A stretch of 64,000 bases of DNA from Phyto melanocephala (taxonomy: Eukaryota > Arthropoda > Insecta > Diptera > Rhinophoridae). Below, one piece after another: positions 21,955-34,514 of this stretch. Position 1 is the first letter of the stretch, and each line of letters begins with the position of its first letter. A program made the position numbers and the translations under genes. Below the pieces are notes generated by a model, which did no database searches, was not told the origin of the DNA, and saw nothing but the letters and a program-made list of their open reading frames with translations. Where the stretch lies: positions 105,169,947 through 105,233,946 of the forward strand of contig OW799235.1 in NCBI GenBank assembly GCA_941918925.1. Direction: 5' to 3'.

Positions 21955-22919
21955 AACAAGTGAGAGCACTATATTCGGCTGTGCAAAATCTTTTAAACCC
22001 ACCACCAATTTGATGTACTTTTATAGCCCAAAATTTATTATTTTGTTATTAACAGTAATCTCTATGGAATAGTATCTTTATACTTAAATATGTATCACTT
22101 TCTTTGTATAACTTCGATGTGCTATTAAAATATTTTCATAAATTAAGTCTTTCAATGAAAGTGCGCGTTAAAGTAGGAGTGTCAATGTAGTTTCTGCTAA
22201 TAAATAAAACTGAGATATTTTAATATAGTCCTTTATTCTTCCAAACTCGTTATTCATAGAGAAATTATATGCATTTTAGATAAAGTGTTATATGGGAGAT
22301 GGGCGTAAAAGTGGGCGCGTCACATTTATTTTCCGTTAGTACAAAGCCTTTGATCAAAAAGCAATGTTTGCAAAATTTACGAATCGTACATCTAATTTTG
22401 TCAGTTATATTACGTTATAAATTTTAAATATACCAAAAAATACACAGTTCGGTATAAATTTTCGTATAATTTGATTTATAGCTCCTTTCCTAATTTATAG
22501 ATTTTGATAATTTTCGAGGAAAAATATTTTTTTTACTATGGAAATGTACATTCGAAGTTTCATGGCTCTACATTAATGCGTTAAAACACAAATCCATTTT
22601 ATTCGATGTTGGAAAGACACGGTTTTTTTACCTAGTCTTTCATTACGAGCTATAACTGTTTTCCTAATATTTCGACTTAGCCCATTTTCAATACCAAACA
22701 AACCTTGTGTATAAGAAAAATACTGGAAAAATTTTAGCCTTCTAGCTTTCGTGCTTTCAACAGATGGACAGACGGACGGACATAGCTAGATCGTATTAAA
22801 TCAAACCCCGATGCAGAATATATATACTTTATGGGGTTTAAAATGGACATTTCTATGTGTTACAAACGAAATGACAAAATGAAAATACTCCCACCATTTT
22901 TTTGGTGTCGGGTATAAAA
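21955..22919 (-). mobile_element. Family A HINE-like element, copy A4, without the MITE
   Basis: Starts ACAAGTGAGAGCACTATATT with a damaged hairpin (GTGCAAAAT instead of GTGCCGAAT), then ACCCACCACCAATTT. Ends GACAGACGGACGGACATAGC, TATACTTTATGGGGTTTA and TTTGGTGTCGGGTATA. At 22102-22116 it reads CTTTGTATAACTTCG, the uninterrupted TA target (22107-22108) of the MITE found in A1-A3. About 965 bp, with fewer internal blocks than A3. Confidence 0.8.
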
Positions 22920-22920
22920 A

Positions 22921-24095
22921 CGGTATTTTTGTCGTTTTATATTTTTTAAAAAAATTTAAAAAATCAAATAAAATGAAATTTTGTTTAAAAAACATATTCT
23001 TCTGACACAGAAAATACTGGGCAAATTTAAAACCAATGTAAGCACGACTTAAAAATAAAACAATGACCAGTTTTGGGTTTTTTTATTTTTTAATTGAATA
23101 TTTTCGAAATTTGTTTTTACATATGTATATCAAATAATAAATTTTAATACTTTTTATTTTATATAAAAAAAGTAGTCGATAAAAGATACAGCCTAAATTG
23201 AATAATTACTTTTTAATTTACTATAAGTTCTAGTAAAATTATTTTTCAATTCTTGATAAATTTTCGCTAAAAAAAGATAACTAAGTTTAAGATTTGCGTT
23301 TTTATGCAGTTTTTATGTTTATGTTGAGTGCAGTGATTAATTTTTCTGTGAGTGTGAAGCTCCGAAATTCTTCAGCATCAAATAAATATTACTACACTTC
23401 GTAATTCAACCAATTTTAAGAGATAGGCAAACATTTAATTAAATAGCAGTGATAATAAAATTGAATTTCGTTTTCATTTTCTCTTTTTTTGTTCCATTAA
23501 AAAATAATATGCAAATTACGGCAACGAATTCATATTTTTAATTACTAGATAAATTATAATTGCAATTCAAATAAAAAATTGTTTGTATGCTTTTAATTTT
23601 TTTTATTTTTTATTATTTTTTTTTTTTGTCTTCTACCAATATTTTTTATTTTGAATTCATTCTTGTTGAACTTATTGACAAACTACCAATAAGTCAAACG
23701 ATAAATCATGACTCATCTGCAACGTCACTTAAGTTGCATGATACCGTTCGAGAGGGAGAAAAAAAAAATAAAAAAATTGACGCAAAAATCTTAAATAAAA
23801 TAAAATTGGCATTTATTTTAGCAGTGTGTCAGAGATTTAGTTATTTTCATTGTCGTTTATTTTATTGTTATTCGCAGTTGTATAAAATACGATTTTGTCA
23901 ATAAAATTTTTTTAGTGTGTTGAAACGTACTCATACATGTTTGATGGTAAATATATAAACATATACATATCGTGCTTGCTGTAATTTTTCTAGAAGACCT
24001 TGAATAAATAGTTCATAAATAAAACTTTTTTACATATTTTGGAATTCAGTCCCAAAATGAAAGAAATTTGTAGTTTAGTGTATACCTACCCGAGG
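22921..24095. other. AT-rich DNA with T-rich tract
   Basis: Contains a poly-T-rich stretch near 23590-23635, which creates a spurious 105-codon frame (23587-23904). No repeat family or convincing gene. Confidence 0.55.
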
Positions 24096-25110
24096 CATGT
24101 CTTCTTAGCTAGTGCCTGGCCAAGGTGTACAGTCAGTACGGGGTAGAGAGGTGAGACTAGGAGCCATAATTTGCAAATGCTTAAATTCTGATCAAAGCAT
24201 ATTATATTCAAGACCTACCAGAGACCTATCAGATTTACGGTAATCAGTTGTCCCCTACAACTTGTTCTAGACTGGTTTTTTGTGAGGTCTTTTCGGAAAA
24301 CAGATTTTGAAGTCTGTCGGCCAACTTATGATATTTCTGGCCTTGCTTTGCTAATAACTGACGCTTGCAGAAATAACGGGCCTGCAGATTTCAGACAACC
24401 ACATATGCAACAGGGTGCTGTCGCCTTTCAACAGAAGTAAATAATTGATCAGTTTTTCCGTTTCTTTTGTGAAGCATATCGTATTCTGTCGCTTATTAAT
24501 AATATAGCCTCGTGACAAAAAAACGTCGAGTCAGGGATAGAAACTGCGATCCACTTAAATAGGTGCTATTACATTAATCAAGAATAAATGAAGGTAAGAT
24601 TGTCGGTGGCGCAATTTTATCATAAAGGTGGCAGGCGGACGTCAGAACTTAACCCAATGCTAAGACCGTCATTAGATTATGGCATATGGTGCCGGTGATG
24701 ATGTTAATCAAACCACATACTGTTTACCTCCCACACAAAATAAAAAAATTTATTGATATATTTATTTATGACCCCAAAATTTGCTCGAACAAAAAAGGTA
24801 ATAAAATATATTCAATATCGCCCAGGAGAACGAAAATAATTATATCTCAAAAATCAAACAGGTATCTTAACCGGTAAATGCGTCGTTACATCGTTCATTA
24901 GAAAATGACTTTCAAACTTGATTCACTTCTGTCATTTCTGTTAGGATAAGCAGTAAGTAAGAGGACACAGTGGAGCATTTGCTCTGCCACTGCCCGGCAT
25001 TTGCTACAAGGAGACGTCGGCTTCTTGGTAAATTTATAATTTACTGGCTCTCTGCGCCCTACACATATGATCCAAAAGTAATATTGACCTTTGCTATGGG
25101 TCTAAAATTG
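24096..25110 (+). pseudogene. LINE relic, R1/jockey-group C-terminal zinc-knuckle region
   Basis: Less AT-rich than its surroundings. The clear part is 24961-25040, which reads EDTVEHLLCHCPAFATRRRR, the C-terminal CxC/HxxxxC knuckle that follows the RNase H domain in R1/LOA/jockey-type LINEs (compare the copy at 60867). The upstream ~850 bp is full of stops but shares a 50-bp block (around CAGTACGGGGTAGAGA at 24148) with 60250. Assignment of the upstream part to the same LINE is inference. Pseudogene. Confidence 0.55.
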
Positions 25111-26315
25111 TTTACGATAAAAGGAATCTAGAAATCTCCACTCTCTAATATAAATCTCTCCCTGTACTATTAATATCTCTTTCTCTTTGCAATCTTTCTC
25201 TTATAGGGCAATACAAATCTAGCAATGGTTTTTAGATAAAATCTGCATATCCTTAAATATTTCTCAACTTATATAGATAACCATTTTAAATAAATAAAAG
25301 ATTTAAAATATCTTTTTAACAAATTAGTTGACATATCTACGTTAATGCTCACCTATTTTATAGCCCACCAGATTTGTTTTTTTAATTTTTGTAAGCAGTG
25401 CAGTTTTTTTGCTTACCGTACTGTTTCCATGGAAACCCCAAACTGTTTTTATGACTTCTGCATTGCTTATTGTTTCAGTAGTAGAAAAAAGATAACACAT
25501 TTTTCAAATTGTATTTTTTAATATTTCTTTTTTACTTGCTGCTTCCGTTTTTTATCAGTGTAGGGGAAGGCTTAATTAAGCTGCTCATGGTAGGGCTGAA
25601 ATAAATGCATTTTGTTGAGACCTACCGAGTGGTATAAAACTCAACTAAACCATTCATAAAGCACTTTTTGGCCATAGAAATGGTTTCATAATACACTATT
25701 TATATTAGAGATAAGCTTTATTTCTTTACCTGTGGCTTAATCACGGCAACCTAAAAACCACTGTTCACCGCTGTGTCTGAATTTATCAAGCAACTGTTAC
25801 TAGCGAGGTTGTTCTATAAAGTGTGTAACCATTTCAATATTACCTTGCTTCCCTTTATAAAGTAATCCCACTGTTAAAATGTGCAGTTTCAACTACTTAA
25901 TACTTATTGAAAAGTTTTGCTACCGGCAGAAGTTTGTCACTAGTATCGCTAATGCTTTTGCCGATCTTGTTAATGTAAGGGCAAAAGGCGCTTGCTTATG
26001 TAAAAAAAGGCTTTCGAAGGCTTAATCAGTTGTCTCCAATTTAACTTGTTAGTCCAAAGTTTGATTCATTACTTAACATGAGCCCTTTATATACTTCTAT
26101 TTTTCTTGTTTGCCCAATCCTATTATAAACAATAATTTAAATTGAAAATTTATTTGTTATTAAATTATCATTAAATTAACATTTTTATTCAGCATCATAG
26201 TAAACAAGAAATGTTTTATTTGCCAAGTATTTTTTGAAAGTACGTTTCATTAAATCATCTAACATGAAGAACAGGTGCATGAGACACAGTATTTTTCTAG
26301 TATTTTTAAAAAATT
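25111..26315. other. No feature recognised
   Basis: AT-rich DNA; no terminal repeats or coding-like frames. Confidence 0.5.
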
Positions 26316-26316
26316 T

Positions 26317-27355
26317 GTATACCCTTCACCTGTGGTAACAAGTGTATATATACACATATAGCCTTGTCATTCCGTTTGTAGTTTCTTCACTATTGATCTC
26401 CGAGCCATAAATGATGCATTTTCTGTTGCTTATGACTAGAGAAGTCAAGTAAGTCATTTCAGTCTGTCCGAGTGTTGGTTGAAATCAACTTTTAGAAGCC
26501 TCCACATGTTACTTCGATCTGTGTGTCTTATCAATTTTTGCAAATATCCGGAAACGAATCGCTTTTGAAATCCAACATGATCGCATTATAGCTTTCGAAG
26601 ATATGATCAAAAAAACACGACCGCCAATGTTTTATTCCATAATTTTACCACAAAAATCAACATTTTCCAGTACTAGCTTTATTCATAGAGACCCTATTTA
26701 TTTTTTGTAGATGCGATGTACCTCAAGGGACTTTCCAAAAAAAAAACTTTGTATTAATCCGTTACTAAATAATTGACAAAGTTATATGCAAAATAGTATT
26801 GAAAAATATAATTTTTTTAAATATATAAAATTATTGAAGCTTATTATTAATTTTTTAACATGCAAAGGGCACTAGAATACAAGTCGTAGCTTGAAAATTA
26901 TTGCCGAGATTAACTGACAACTCGTTTTGAAACTAACTGAGATATAAGCATAAAAATTTATTTTTTTTTTTTCTAAAATTTACAAACTAAACTCGATCTT
27001 TTTCACGTTCTGTATAACAGAGAGGAACGATATTCAGCGCCAACAATATCAAGTTTAAGGGCTTAACCAATAAAATACACTTAACTATGGAAAAGTTAAC
27101 TAAATGGCAGATAATTTTTTTCTCTCAACCCATTATAATGGGTATCAAATAAGAGGAATACAGAATACAACTATAATACAAATATAACTATGTTGAAATT
27201 CAAAATCAAAGATGGCGTCTAAAATAATAAAGCAAAATGGCATATAACATTAAATCTAAGTAAAGCTACGATGTGATCATTATATTTATGTATATACATG
27301 ATGGAGAAGGGTATTATCATATACAGCATGACCGAAAGTAGCATTTTTATGTTTT
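26317..27355 (+). mobile_element. Family C HINE-like element (C2), older copy
   Basis: Begins TATACCCTTCACCTGTGGTA, GCCTTGTCATTCCGTTTGTA, then TCAGTCTGTCCGAGTGTTGG, and ends CATGATGGAGAAGGGTATTA with a decayed hairpin (ACAGCATGACCGAAAGTAG). Same layout as 15197-16186 but more diverged, with the CCCCATAAAGTATA box hardly recognisable. Non-coding. Confidence 0.7.
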
Positions 27356-27356
27356 T

Positions 27357-28054
27357 GAAAAGCAATAACAGCTTTAATTTAAACGTTTACTTAATAAATA
27401 GATGGCAGTAGTAAAAAATTGTAGATCTCAACGATTTTTGTTTTTAGCTGAAGTTCTAATAAAATTTTAAGTATTAGTTCTTAGCTACTTACTCTTAACT
27501 TTATTGCGGTAATTAAAATTGTAACATAATTGATTTAAGTATCAATTCTCATATCAAAATGTAAATTTTAATACATTTGTGTACAAAGTATTAATCTAAA
27601 TTAATATTTTAAACCTGTTTAAAATCCTAAAGAAATAATTATAATTTAAAATACGTTTCTTTATTTATAATTATTTTTCTTAATCGTATTTTTCATTTTG
27701 AATTAAAATTATGTATTTTTAAGTTTGCGTCCCATAGTACATCAAGATATCTACTATATCCTTTAAAATAAAAGCTTTTGTTAGTGAAAATATAAAAAAA
27801 TAATACTTAATCATACATTCAGAGATATTCCCTCAAAAAAAATTTAAATAAATAAAAACCATAGCAACAAATTTCGTAGCATAGACAATCTTGCAGAAAT
27901 GTAAATAAAAGTGCTTATAAATAGTACACTGCATGAATCATCGTATCATTTGTTGTTGTCTAATACCGCATCAGCATTAGTTTTTATGCTGCACTGAGTT
28001 AAATTGTTTTGTATTATAGATTTTCTATTAAACAAATGCTGTGACAATGATGAC
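27357..28054. other. No feature recognised
   Basis: AT-rich DNA between two HINE-like copies. Nothing recognised. Confidence 0.5.
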
Positions 28055-28055
28055 T

Positions 28056-29497
28056 TTTTATACCCCCTACAAAGAGTGTAAGGGTATATATAGGTTTGGC
28101 ATTCCGTATGAATTTTCTAAGTAATAAACTTTCGAAAGCTTATGTATAGAGAGTAAATTAAACATTGTCCGTATGTCTGTATGTAAGCCAAATCAGTTTT
28201 TTTTTAACTCTAGGGTAATTAATAGGCACGCTTGTGATTGTTTTTAGATGTGATATGCCTGAATATAAAGATATTTGTGGAAAAATTTTGACAAATCGGT
28301 TATTAACTAGCAAAGTTATAAGTAAAAATTATTTAGAAAGAATGCACAGAAAGAAAAATGAAGTTCTAAATCCAAGACTTAATTTCTTAAGTTTAGCCAA
28401 AATCGTACTTAAAAATTCAAGTTCAATTTATTTCTGGTTCTTAACTTCTTGAATTAAGTCTTATTTCTCTCAAAAAACTTATATTTTGTAGAAATTTTTT
28501 TAGATAAACACACTCTATTAAATTTTAACTATATTTTTATAATTCTTATTTTGTTTATCATACTTTAGCTATAAGTAATAGTGTTTACTTATTATCGTAA
28601 GCAGTATCAGTAGCAGTTTACGAGTAAACTTACGTTTCATGGTTTGTGCGTAATTTTTTTATTTAATAAGTTTTAATAAAACGTATCGCTGAATAAATAA
28701 CAAAGCGTAAGTAATAAAGATACTATACTATGCAACGATTACTAATTACGAATAAAGGAAGATTACGAATTATTGAAACAAGCACATTTTTTGATTAATA
28801 CAATCTCTTTTATACTTGAATAAATCTTCTTCTAAGCTTACGTCAAATACGGGCTTAAATCACACTAATTATTCTTAAAATCAAACTTTTTCGGCTTAAC
28901 TATTCCTTAGATTAAGTAGGACGTACTTGACACATTCATTTTTAAATCAAGCGTTTTGTACTTGGTTTAAGAAAATCCGTACCTACAGTACTACTAACAC
29001 AACTACGGCTTAATTTAAGAACGGATTACTTGATTTGTTTTTTTAAATGTGTCTTTTTCTTAATATCTAAAATTTTTCAAGCTCCTAAATAATTTTTTGG
29101 CACGTTAAAGACATCACAATTACTAGCCGAGATCTCAGAAATATGGTAGTTAAGACCTTTTCCCCTCTAACCTCCACAATATTGGTATCCAATGAAAGGG
29201 ATTTATCAGCAAAATGCAGAAAACTATTTAAAAGTGTTAAATATAAAATGTCGTTTGAAATAAAATTCCGGAAATACCTAATCAAATGGATATCAACCGA
29301 ATGAGATCGACTATTAGAATACAGTTAACTATGTCAATATACAAAATCAAATATAGCGTCGGCTTTAATAAAAAAATGCCAATAACATAAAATCTGAAAT
29401 CCAGGTTTATCTGCGTTGTGGTGATTATAATTATGTACATGATGGTGAAGGGTATTATAAGATTTGGCACGACGGACCATAGCACTTTTACTCGTTA
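28056..29497 (+). mobile_element. Family C HINE-like element (C3) with an insertion
   Basis: Starts TTATACCCCCTACAAAGAGT, GTAAGGGTATATATAGGTTT, GGCATTCCGTATG, then GTCCGTATGTCTGTATG. After about 280 bp the similarity stops (~28343) and resumes at ~29058. Ends CATGATGGTGAAGGGTATTA, hairpin region GATTTGGCACGACGGACCAT, AGCACTTTTACTCGTT. The hairpin has lost pairing. Confidence 0.65.
28344..29056. mobile_element. Putative fold-back/MITE insertion in HINE C3
   Basis: About 710 bp that does not match the host repeat. Its ends are loosely inverted: left CACAGAAAGAAAAATGAAG...AATCC...CTTAATTTCTTAAG; right complement CACATTTAAAAAAACAAATC...AATCC...CTTAAATTAAG. No ORF of significance and no target duplication found. 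Boundaries are estimated from where host similarity breaks. Confidence 0.4.
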
Positions 29498-29984
29498 AGT
29501 ACAGCGTAGTCATTGTTGTAACACTATGCACTCGAATACTGCATTCACATATGACATTCGTAATTACTCACAGCCTATACGGTTATATTAGGATGGTACT
29601 TGTTGTTTGTTTTGTGCATTTGTTAAAAATTATAAAGTATTTGAATTAATACTACAGCGTAATAAATAATTTAGATTTACTATAGAAAAATTTTACTATT
29701 CAGTAAAAAAAATTGTCAATAATAAAAAATTTTTTAGGAATAAAATATTTTACAAATTATAATAGCACAACTAACATGTAATATGCACATATCTCCTCAA
29801 CTGGTTACTAGAGTGCTACGTGCAATCCTTCAATACGGCCTAAGGTAGGCTCATATTAGGCAAGCATTTGACGACATAGATGTGACCACTCAAATGTATG
29901 AATCTATCCTCTAACATAATATATTAAATTAAATTTAAAATGTTTTCAATTAAATTAAATTTCAACCTCATTCGATTGAGAGAA
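29498..29984. other. No feature recognised
   Basis: Short frames only. Nothing matches the repeat families of the window. Confidence 0.45.
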
Positions 29985-30417
29985 AAACTGTTAAATCTGA
30001 GATACAAGAACCAGATTACCAATGCCTTGGTATTTTCCCATTTAATTTTCAAACGAAAATCGAAATTTTTTTCAGCTTTTGGACAACAGAGAGGATCAAC
30101 AGAAACAATAAAAATCTAGAAAATTTAAATATATCCATATCAGCTCCTTCAATATTGGTATCAGGCAAATGTGTGGACCAATAAAATATATAGTAAACTA
30201 CAAACATATGGGTCAAATATAATAATTTAGACTTTGCCTTCTTCAATCTTCTTAAGAGTGATATAAAATGACCAGAATAATACAGCTAATTTTGGCGTTG
30301 GAAAAATAAAGCCAAATGGCGTAAATGTAGGAAATGTAGGCTACGATGTGGCCACTATACCTATTGACATGAATGTAAAGGATATTATGGCCAAATATAG
30401 CAGTCTTACTAATGTTC
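29985..30417 (+). mobile_element. 3' half of a family C HINE-like element (C4)
   Basis: Matches the distal half of C1/C2: AAACGAAAATCGAAATTTTTT, CAGCTTTTGGACAACAGAGA, then CAATATTGGTATCA and GGCTACGATGTGGCCACTAT, CCAAATATAGCAGTCTTACT. The hairpin is decayed and the 5' half is absent. Confidence 0.6.
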
Positions 30418-30592
30418 ACTTTGACTTAATAGCTCTGATAATCATCAACATTAAAACAACACTATTTGCAACTGGTTTGTTGTGCAAGGCAAGTTGTCGT
30501 CAAGGAAAAGCTGTCCATTAAATTTATAATTTCTTTAATAAAAATCAAAATTTAGTTTTAAGTTTCGAATATCTTTTATTTCACAAGATTAA

Positions 30593-31344
30593 CAGGATGG
30601 GCCTAATTCACCATGGGGTTTGAAAACTTAATAAGATTTGTTTTTAAATTGTCAATATACAATTTTTTTGGCACTAAATATAGAAAATATTGTAACCTTA
30701 ATAAAACCCGTTTTCAGTTTCGGGACTTGTTTTGAAGAATTTTCCATAAAATGTTTTAAATATTGTGGCTGTACCGCAACAATGTTGGCCTTGAGTCTCA
30801 AATTCACAAATATTCGCTTCTTCAAACAACAAAAAAAGTCGGGTTCTGACATATCTAGCGAAAGCGATGCTCAATAAATTTGTGAAAATTATTATTACTG
30901 ACGCCATCCTGCAGATATCACATGTCAGCTTTGTTTACAAAAACAAGAAGTAACAATTTTTTTTCCTAAACTGTTATAGCTCTCCATTTACATTTACAGT
31001 ATCTTTTAAGAATTAAGGCTCAATGGTGTAGCTCTTAGATTTTCAGAACCCAGAACCTACATTTCTGTTTATTATCAAAACCATTCTAACGAAAAAGAGA
31101 TCCATCATTCATAATCAGGTTGTCAATAAAGTCATTTTATTTTTTGACCAACTTTTGAAATTTAACTGCAAAATTTAGATGATTTTGAATATCTGCTAGT
31201 TTTTATTCTTGCATCAATTATGGAAATAATGGTAAATTCTTTTATAATTCACCGTAATGACGTATGAGAATCACTGCTTCAGAAAGCAAAATTCTGATCT
31301 TTGAGTTAAAATTAAAACTTAGTGGTGACTATTGGCCCACCCTG
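30593..31344 (-). mobile_element. Mariner-like (DD41D type) element with TIRs, decayed
   Basis: 752 bp bounded by CAGGATGGGCCTAATTCACC and, inverted, CAGGGTGGGCCAATAGTCAC. The inside is collinear with the copy at 41283-41900 (GTCGGGTTCTGACATATCTA versus GTCGGGTGCTGACAAATCTG; both continue with AATTTGTGAAAATTATT-type sequence and TTTAACTGCAAAATTTAGA). The transposase runs on the minus strand but is too decayed for catalytic boxes to be read. Flanks do not show a clean TA. Confidence 0.55.
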
Positions 31345-32365
31345 AATTCTGTTTTCCTTCATCACAAATTTTTTTTTGTTCTAGTACCAACCTAATATGC
31401 TTCTACTAAATGAATATATACACAATCGTATAACAACTATATTTTTTCAGATTTAACCACCACATTTTGGCTTTTTTTTTAGAAATACATGCATAGGCAT
31501 GTAAATAACGACAATACACTAACACACATGAATGTATGTTGTATGCATTTATAAGGCGCCAGGTATAAACTCTTGGCAACTTTTTAAATACGTACAGGTT
31601 TTTTTTTCTTATATGATTTTCTTTTTTCACTATTTTTTTTTTAATTCAAAAAGTTTGACTTTTACCGCGAAAACATGTGCTTAGTGGGTATAGCAAAAAA
31701 TAAAAAAGAAAAATGATGCCGCGTTCTAAAGAGATTTATGAGTGCACTTTGCGCGTTGTCCATACGACTACGACTATTTATAAATGTAGATGCTTTTAAC
31801 CTAAAAACAAGATGAATTTTATGCACATCTCTGAGTGTGTTTTTTTCTTGGTCTCTTTAGATTTACATGTTGTTGCCAAAATATAGAAACTTTGCAGAAT
31901 GAAATATACATTTATCTTTAAATGGTCAGACTTCAATAATAATTAATAGTCCAAAGTCGATTATTGTGCAGCAAGAAGATGTTCGCCTACATATGGTTTA
32001 ACAGAAATACATTGCATATGGCATATATTGATTGAAGTCAGTAAAACAAAAACTATTTTGTAAAGTTTTTGCTCAATACATAGATTGATCCATTTAATAT
32101 GTAAATTTTTTAAGCATAACTGTAGTCAGTGTTACCAGAACTTACAAGAAAAAAAAAATTACAAAATAAATTAAGATTTTTTTTTATTTTGTAATTGATG
32201 GTTTACTTGAAAATGCAGTATCCACAACAGTCAGCGTATCTTCTGAACGCAGGTTTTATCTTTAATAACTTGTGTTACATTTTGAAGAGTATAATTCTCT
32301 CGTTTATTCTCATTTAGTAATTTAACGTTATAAAAGAGTAAACAACGAATTTTATTTTTTGCTTT
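31345..32365. other. No feature recognised
   Basis: AT-rich DNA upstream of the mariner gene relic. Contains short poly-T and poly-A runs; no repeat family identified. Confidence 0.5.
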
Positions 32366-32369
32366 GAAA

Positions 32370-33010
32370 ATGTCGAATTTCGTGCCAACAAGTCGTCGTA
32401 TGCGGGAAGTTTTGCTTTACTTCTTACATCTAAAAAAAGGGCCGCTAAATACGCCGATTACACACCGAAACTGATGTTGAACCAATGGAGCATGATTTCA
32501 TCGAAAGATGGTTTGTGCGGTTTAGAAGTGGTGATTTTAACACTGAAACAGGCAGCCCTAATAGTTGAAACACCAAGAATTTAACGCATAAATAAACAAC
32601 TTTAAGTAGAGATTGCAAGTTTGTTTGTGAGCAGCAGGATTCATCCAAAACCATAGTTGGCTACCTATAGAATTTGAAAGATGATTTTAATGCCCGAAAT
32701 TCTATTTGAAACCTATAAGAGAAAATATTTCTTTTCAAATTCTACTTCTGATAAAACGGATCCATTACGAGGAGTAATTTATCGTATTTGTTGTTCGGGC
32801 TACAAATACTAGCTGAAGCGACAACAAAGCCAAGTATGGCTCCAAGGTATTAATCCGTTTTTGGTAAGAACAATGGGGTCCTATACAATATTAGTTATTT
32901 AAAACTGGCTAGACCATAACAAGGAACCTGCACCGAACGCAACTGATTCAATAAAATCCAGCATTGGCCAAAAAACTTCCAGAATATACCACAAGATATG
33001 ACAATGCTGA
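32370..33010 (+). pseudogene. Classical mariner (DD34D) transposase relic
   Basis: From the ATG at 32370 the frame reads MSNFVPTSRRMREVLLYFLH then LKKGAAK, the typical N-terminus of mariner transposases. After a frameshift comes ERWFVRFRSGDFNTE (usual KWFxRFKSGDFDxED, linker between the two HTH motifs), then CEQQDSSKTI. Later: RRKK-type pieces, a TNTS...SDNKAKYGSK block, EQWGPIQY (usual WDxxGVVYYELL) and KKLPEYTTRYDNAE just before the second catalytic box. The sequence ends there, so the C-terminal ~100 residues, with the second and third aspartates, are missing. Many frameshifts and stops. No TIRs found. A different mariner lineage from the DD41D copies in the window. Confidence 0.75.
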
Positions 33011-33555
33011 GGTAAATTTTTTAACATTTATCAAATATTCAAATCAATTTGTTTTGGTTTTAGCAACAGACTGTTTAATGCTACACTTAATACTGCGCAG
33101 ATAAAAAAAAATACTACATGCATAGATCACTTACAATTGCAAATATATTGCATTTAATTCCTGACTCTTGTTGACAATGGACAGTCTAGAATCGACAATT
33201 TAATAATTTTAATGCTGTAATGGAAGCAAAATTACATTGTTTTTCTTACAGTATCGACAACACGTAAAATTTGTCTTTAATAATATTAAATTTTTAATTA
33301 ATAAATCACCATTTCAATCAAAGTGAAAGTCGGTATTGTAAAGTTAACGCAACATTTTAGTTTCATTAGAAGAAAGAGTTGTGAAACAAATTAAAAACAA
33401 GTCGGTTTTTTACACTCCGTAACGTCTTTTTCTTATCGTTGGACTAGTTTAAATTTATTTTATTTGTGGAATTTTGTGGATTTCTAAAAATTCAGAAAAT
33501 CAATACTTACCCGAAGTGTGTTTGACTTTTATTAAATTCACTTTAGCAAATCAAC
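33011..33555. other. No feature recognised
   Basis: Gap between two oppositely oriented mariner relics. AT-rich, no TIRs found. Confidence 0.45.
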
Positions 33556-33559
33556 ATCC

Positions 33560-34510
33560 AAAGATTAACTTATCATTGAAAATATGGACCAACGAATAGA
33601 TATATGCCAATCAGACATAATTGACGATCAATATCGTTAATGTGCCGTACTGTCTCATCCTTTAGCTCTTGAATTGTTTTTGGCTTACACGTTTTCTTTT
33701 AAATATCTGCAAAGAAAGAAGTCCAAGTGTCTAATCGTAAGATCGTAGCGCCCAAATAACATCACTAAGACGTGAGATGGCCATTGAATTTCTCGCACAA
33801 AAGGGCAAGGTCAATATCTTTAATTTCTACTACATTTTCGAAAAAATACGTCCTGGTGACCCCACCAACCCATAAACCGCACCGAACAGTCCCTCATTAT
33901 AAATAAGTTGGCTTTTCAACATTTCTTGTAGAGTTTTATTTTCCTTAATGCGACAAATATGCTTGTCAGCAAATCCATTGAGTTGAAAGTATTCCTTGTT
34001 GCTTAAGATGATTATCTTTTATCTTTTTAAAGTCACCGTTTACTTCTGGTTGTTCAATCAACCACACGGCATATTGACGATGCTTGAAATGGTAAATATG
34101 CTTCAGCTCTTAACTAAATTGAATCTTATAAGTGCATAAATTCAAATTTTTATTAAAAATTTCGCATCTGTAATGTTCGTGCGATGTTTAATTGTTGGGC
34201 ATGACGACGAGTCGAGGTTGACTGCTCTTCAGCCATACTATCGCAAACAACATTAGTGTTTCCTCGGAAAGAACTGAGCCAGCATGCATGTATTTTTGTT
34301 ATGTTTTTACATTTCCTACAGACCTAGTTTGCTGAAATGTGCGCACAATTCTTCCGATTGTGGACACATTTGATCGATTATGCCAATACATTCCCGAAAT
34401 GCATGAAGTGCTCGGAATATACACCCATTTTCGTAAAAGTCTTCAACAATCATAAGATGCTGCTCAATGGTGTACCACTCCATGGTTGAATTTGTCAAAA
34501 ACTGAAACAC
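33560..34510 (-). pseudogene. Nearly full-length decayed mariner-like (rosa type) transposase
   Basis: Minus strand, starting at the ATG near 34480: MEWYTIEQHLMIVEDFYENG, the HTH N-terminus. Near 34100 comes LKHIYHFKHRQYAVWLIEQP; near 33990 FQLNGFADKHICRIKE (the DEAHFxLNGxVNKQxCRIW box, with the first aspartate region changed); near 33860 VRCGLWVGGVTRTYFFENV; near 33700 KTIQELKDETVRHINDIDRQ; and near 33580 a C-terminal GPYFQ-like end. Length of about 950 bp is close to a full gene, but at least five frameshifts or stops break it. The QQDGA and SPDLT boxes are missing or mutated beyond recognition. Its HTH and C-terminal parts resemble the remnants inside the family A MITE, making it a possible relative of the MITE's autonomous parent. 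Confidence 0.7.
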
Positions 34511-34514
34511 AGAT

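Noticed and set aside
23587..23904. 105-codon plus-strand ORF
   Set aside because: Its first third is poly-T-encoded Phe/Leu/Tyr and the remainder has no motif or context.
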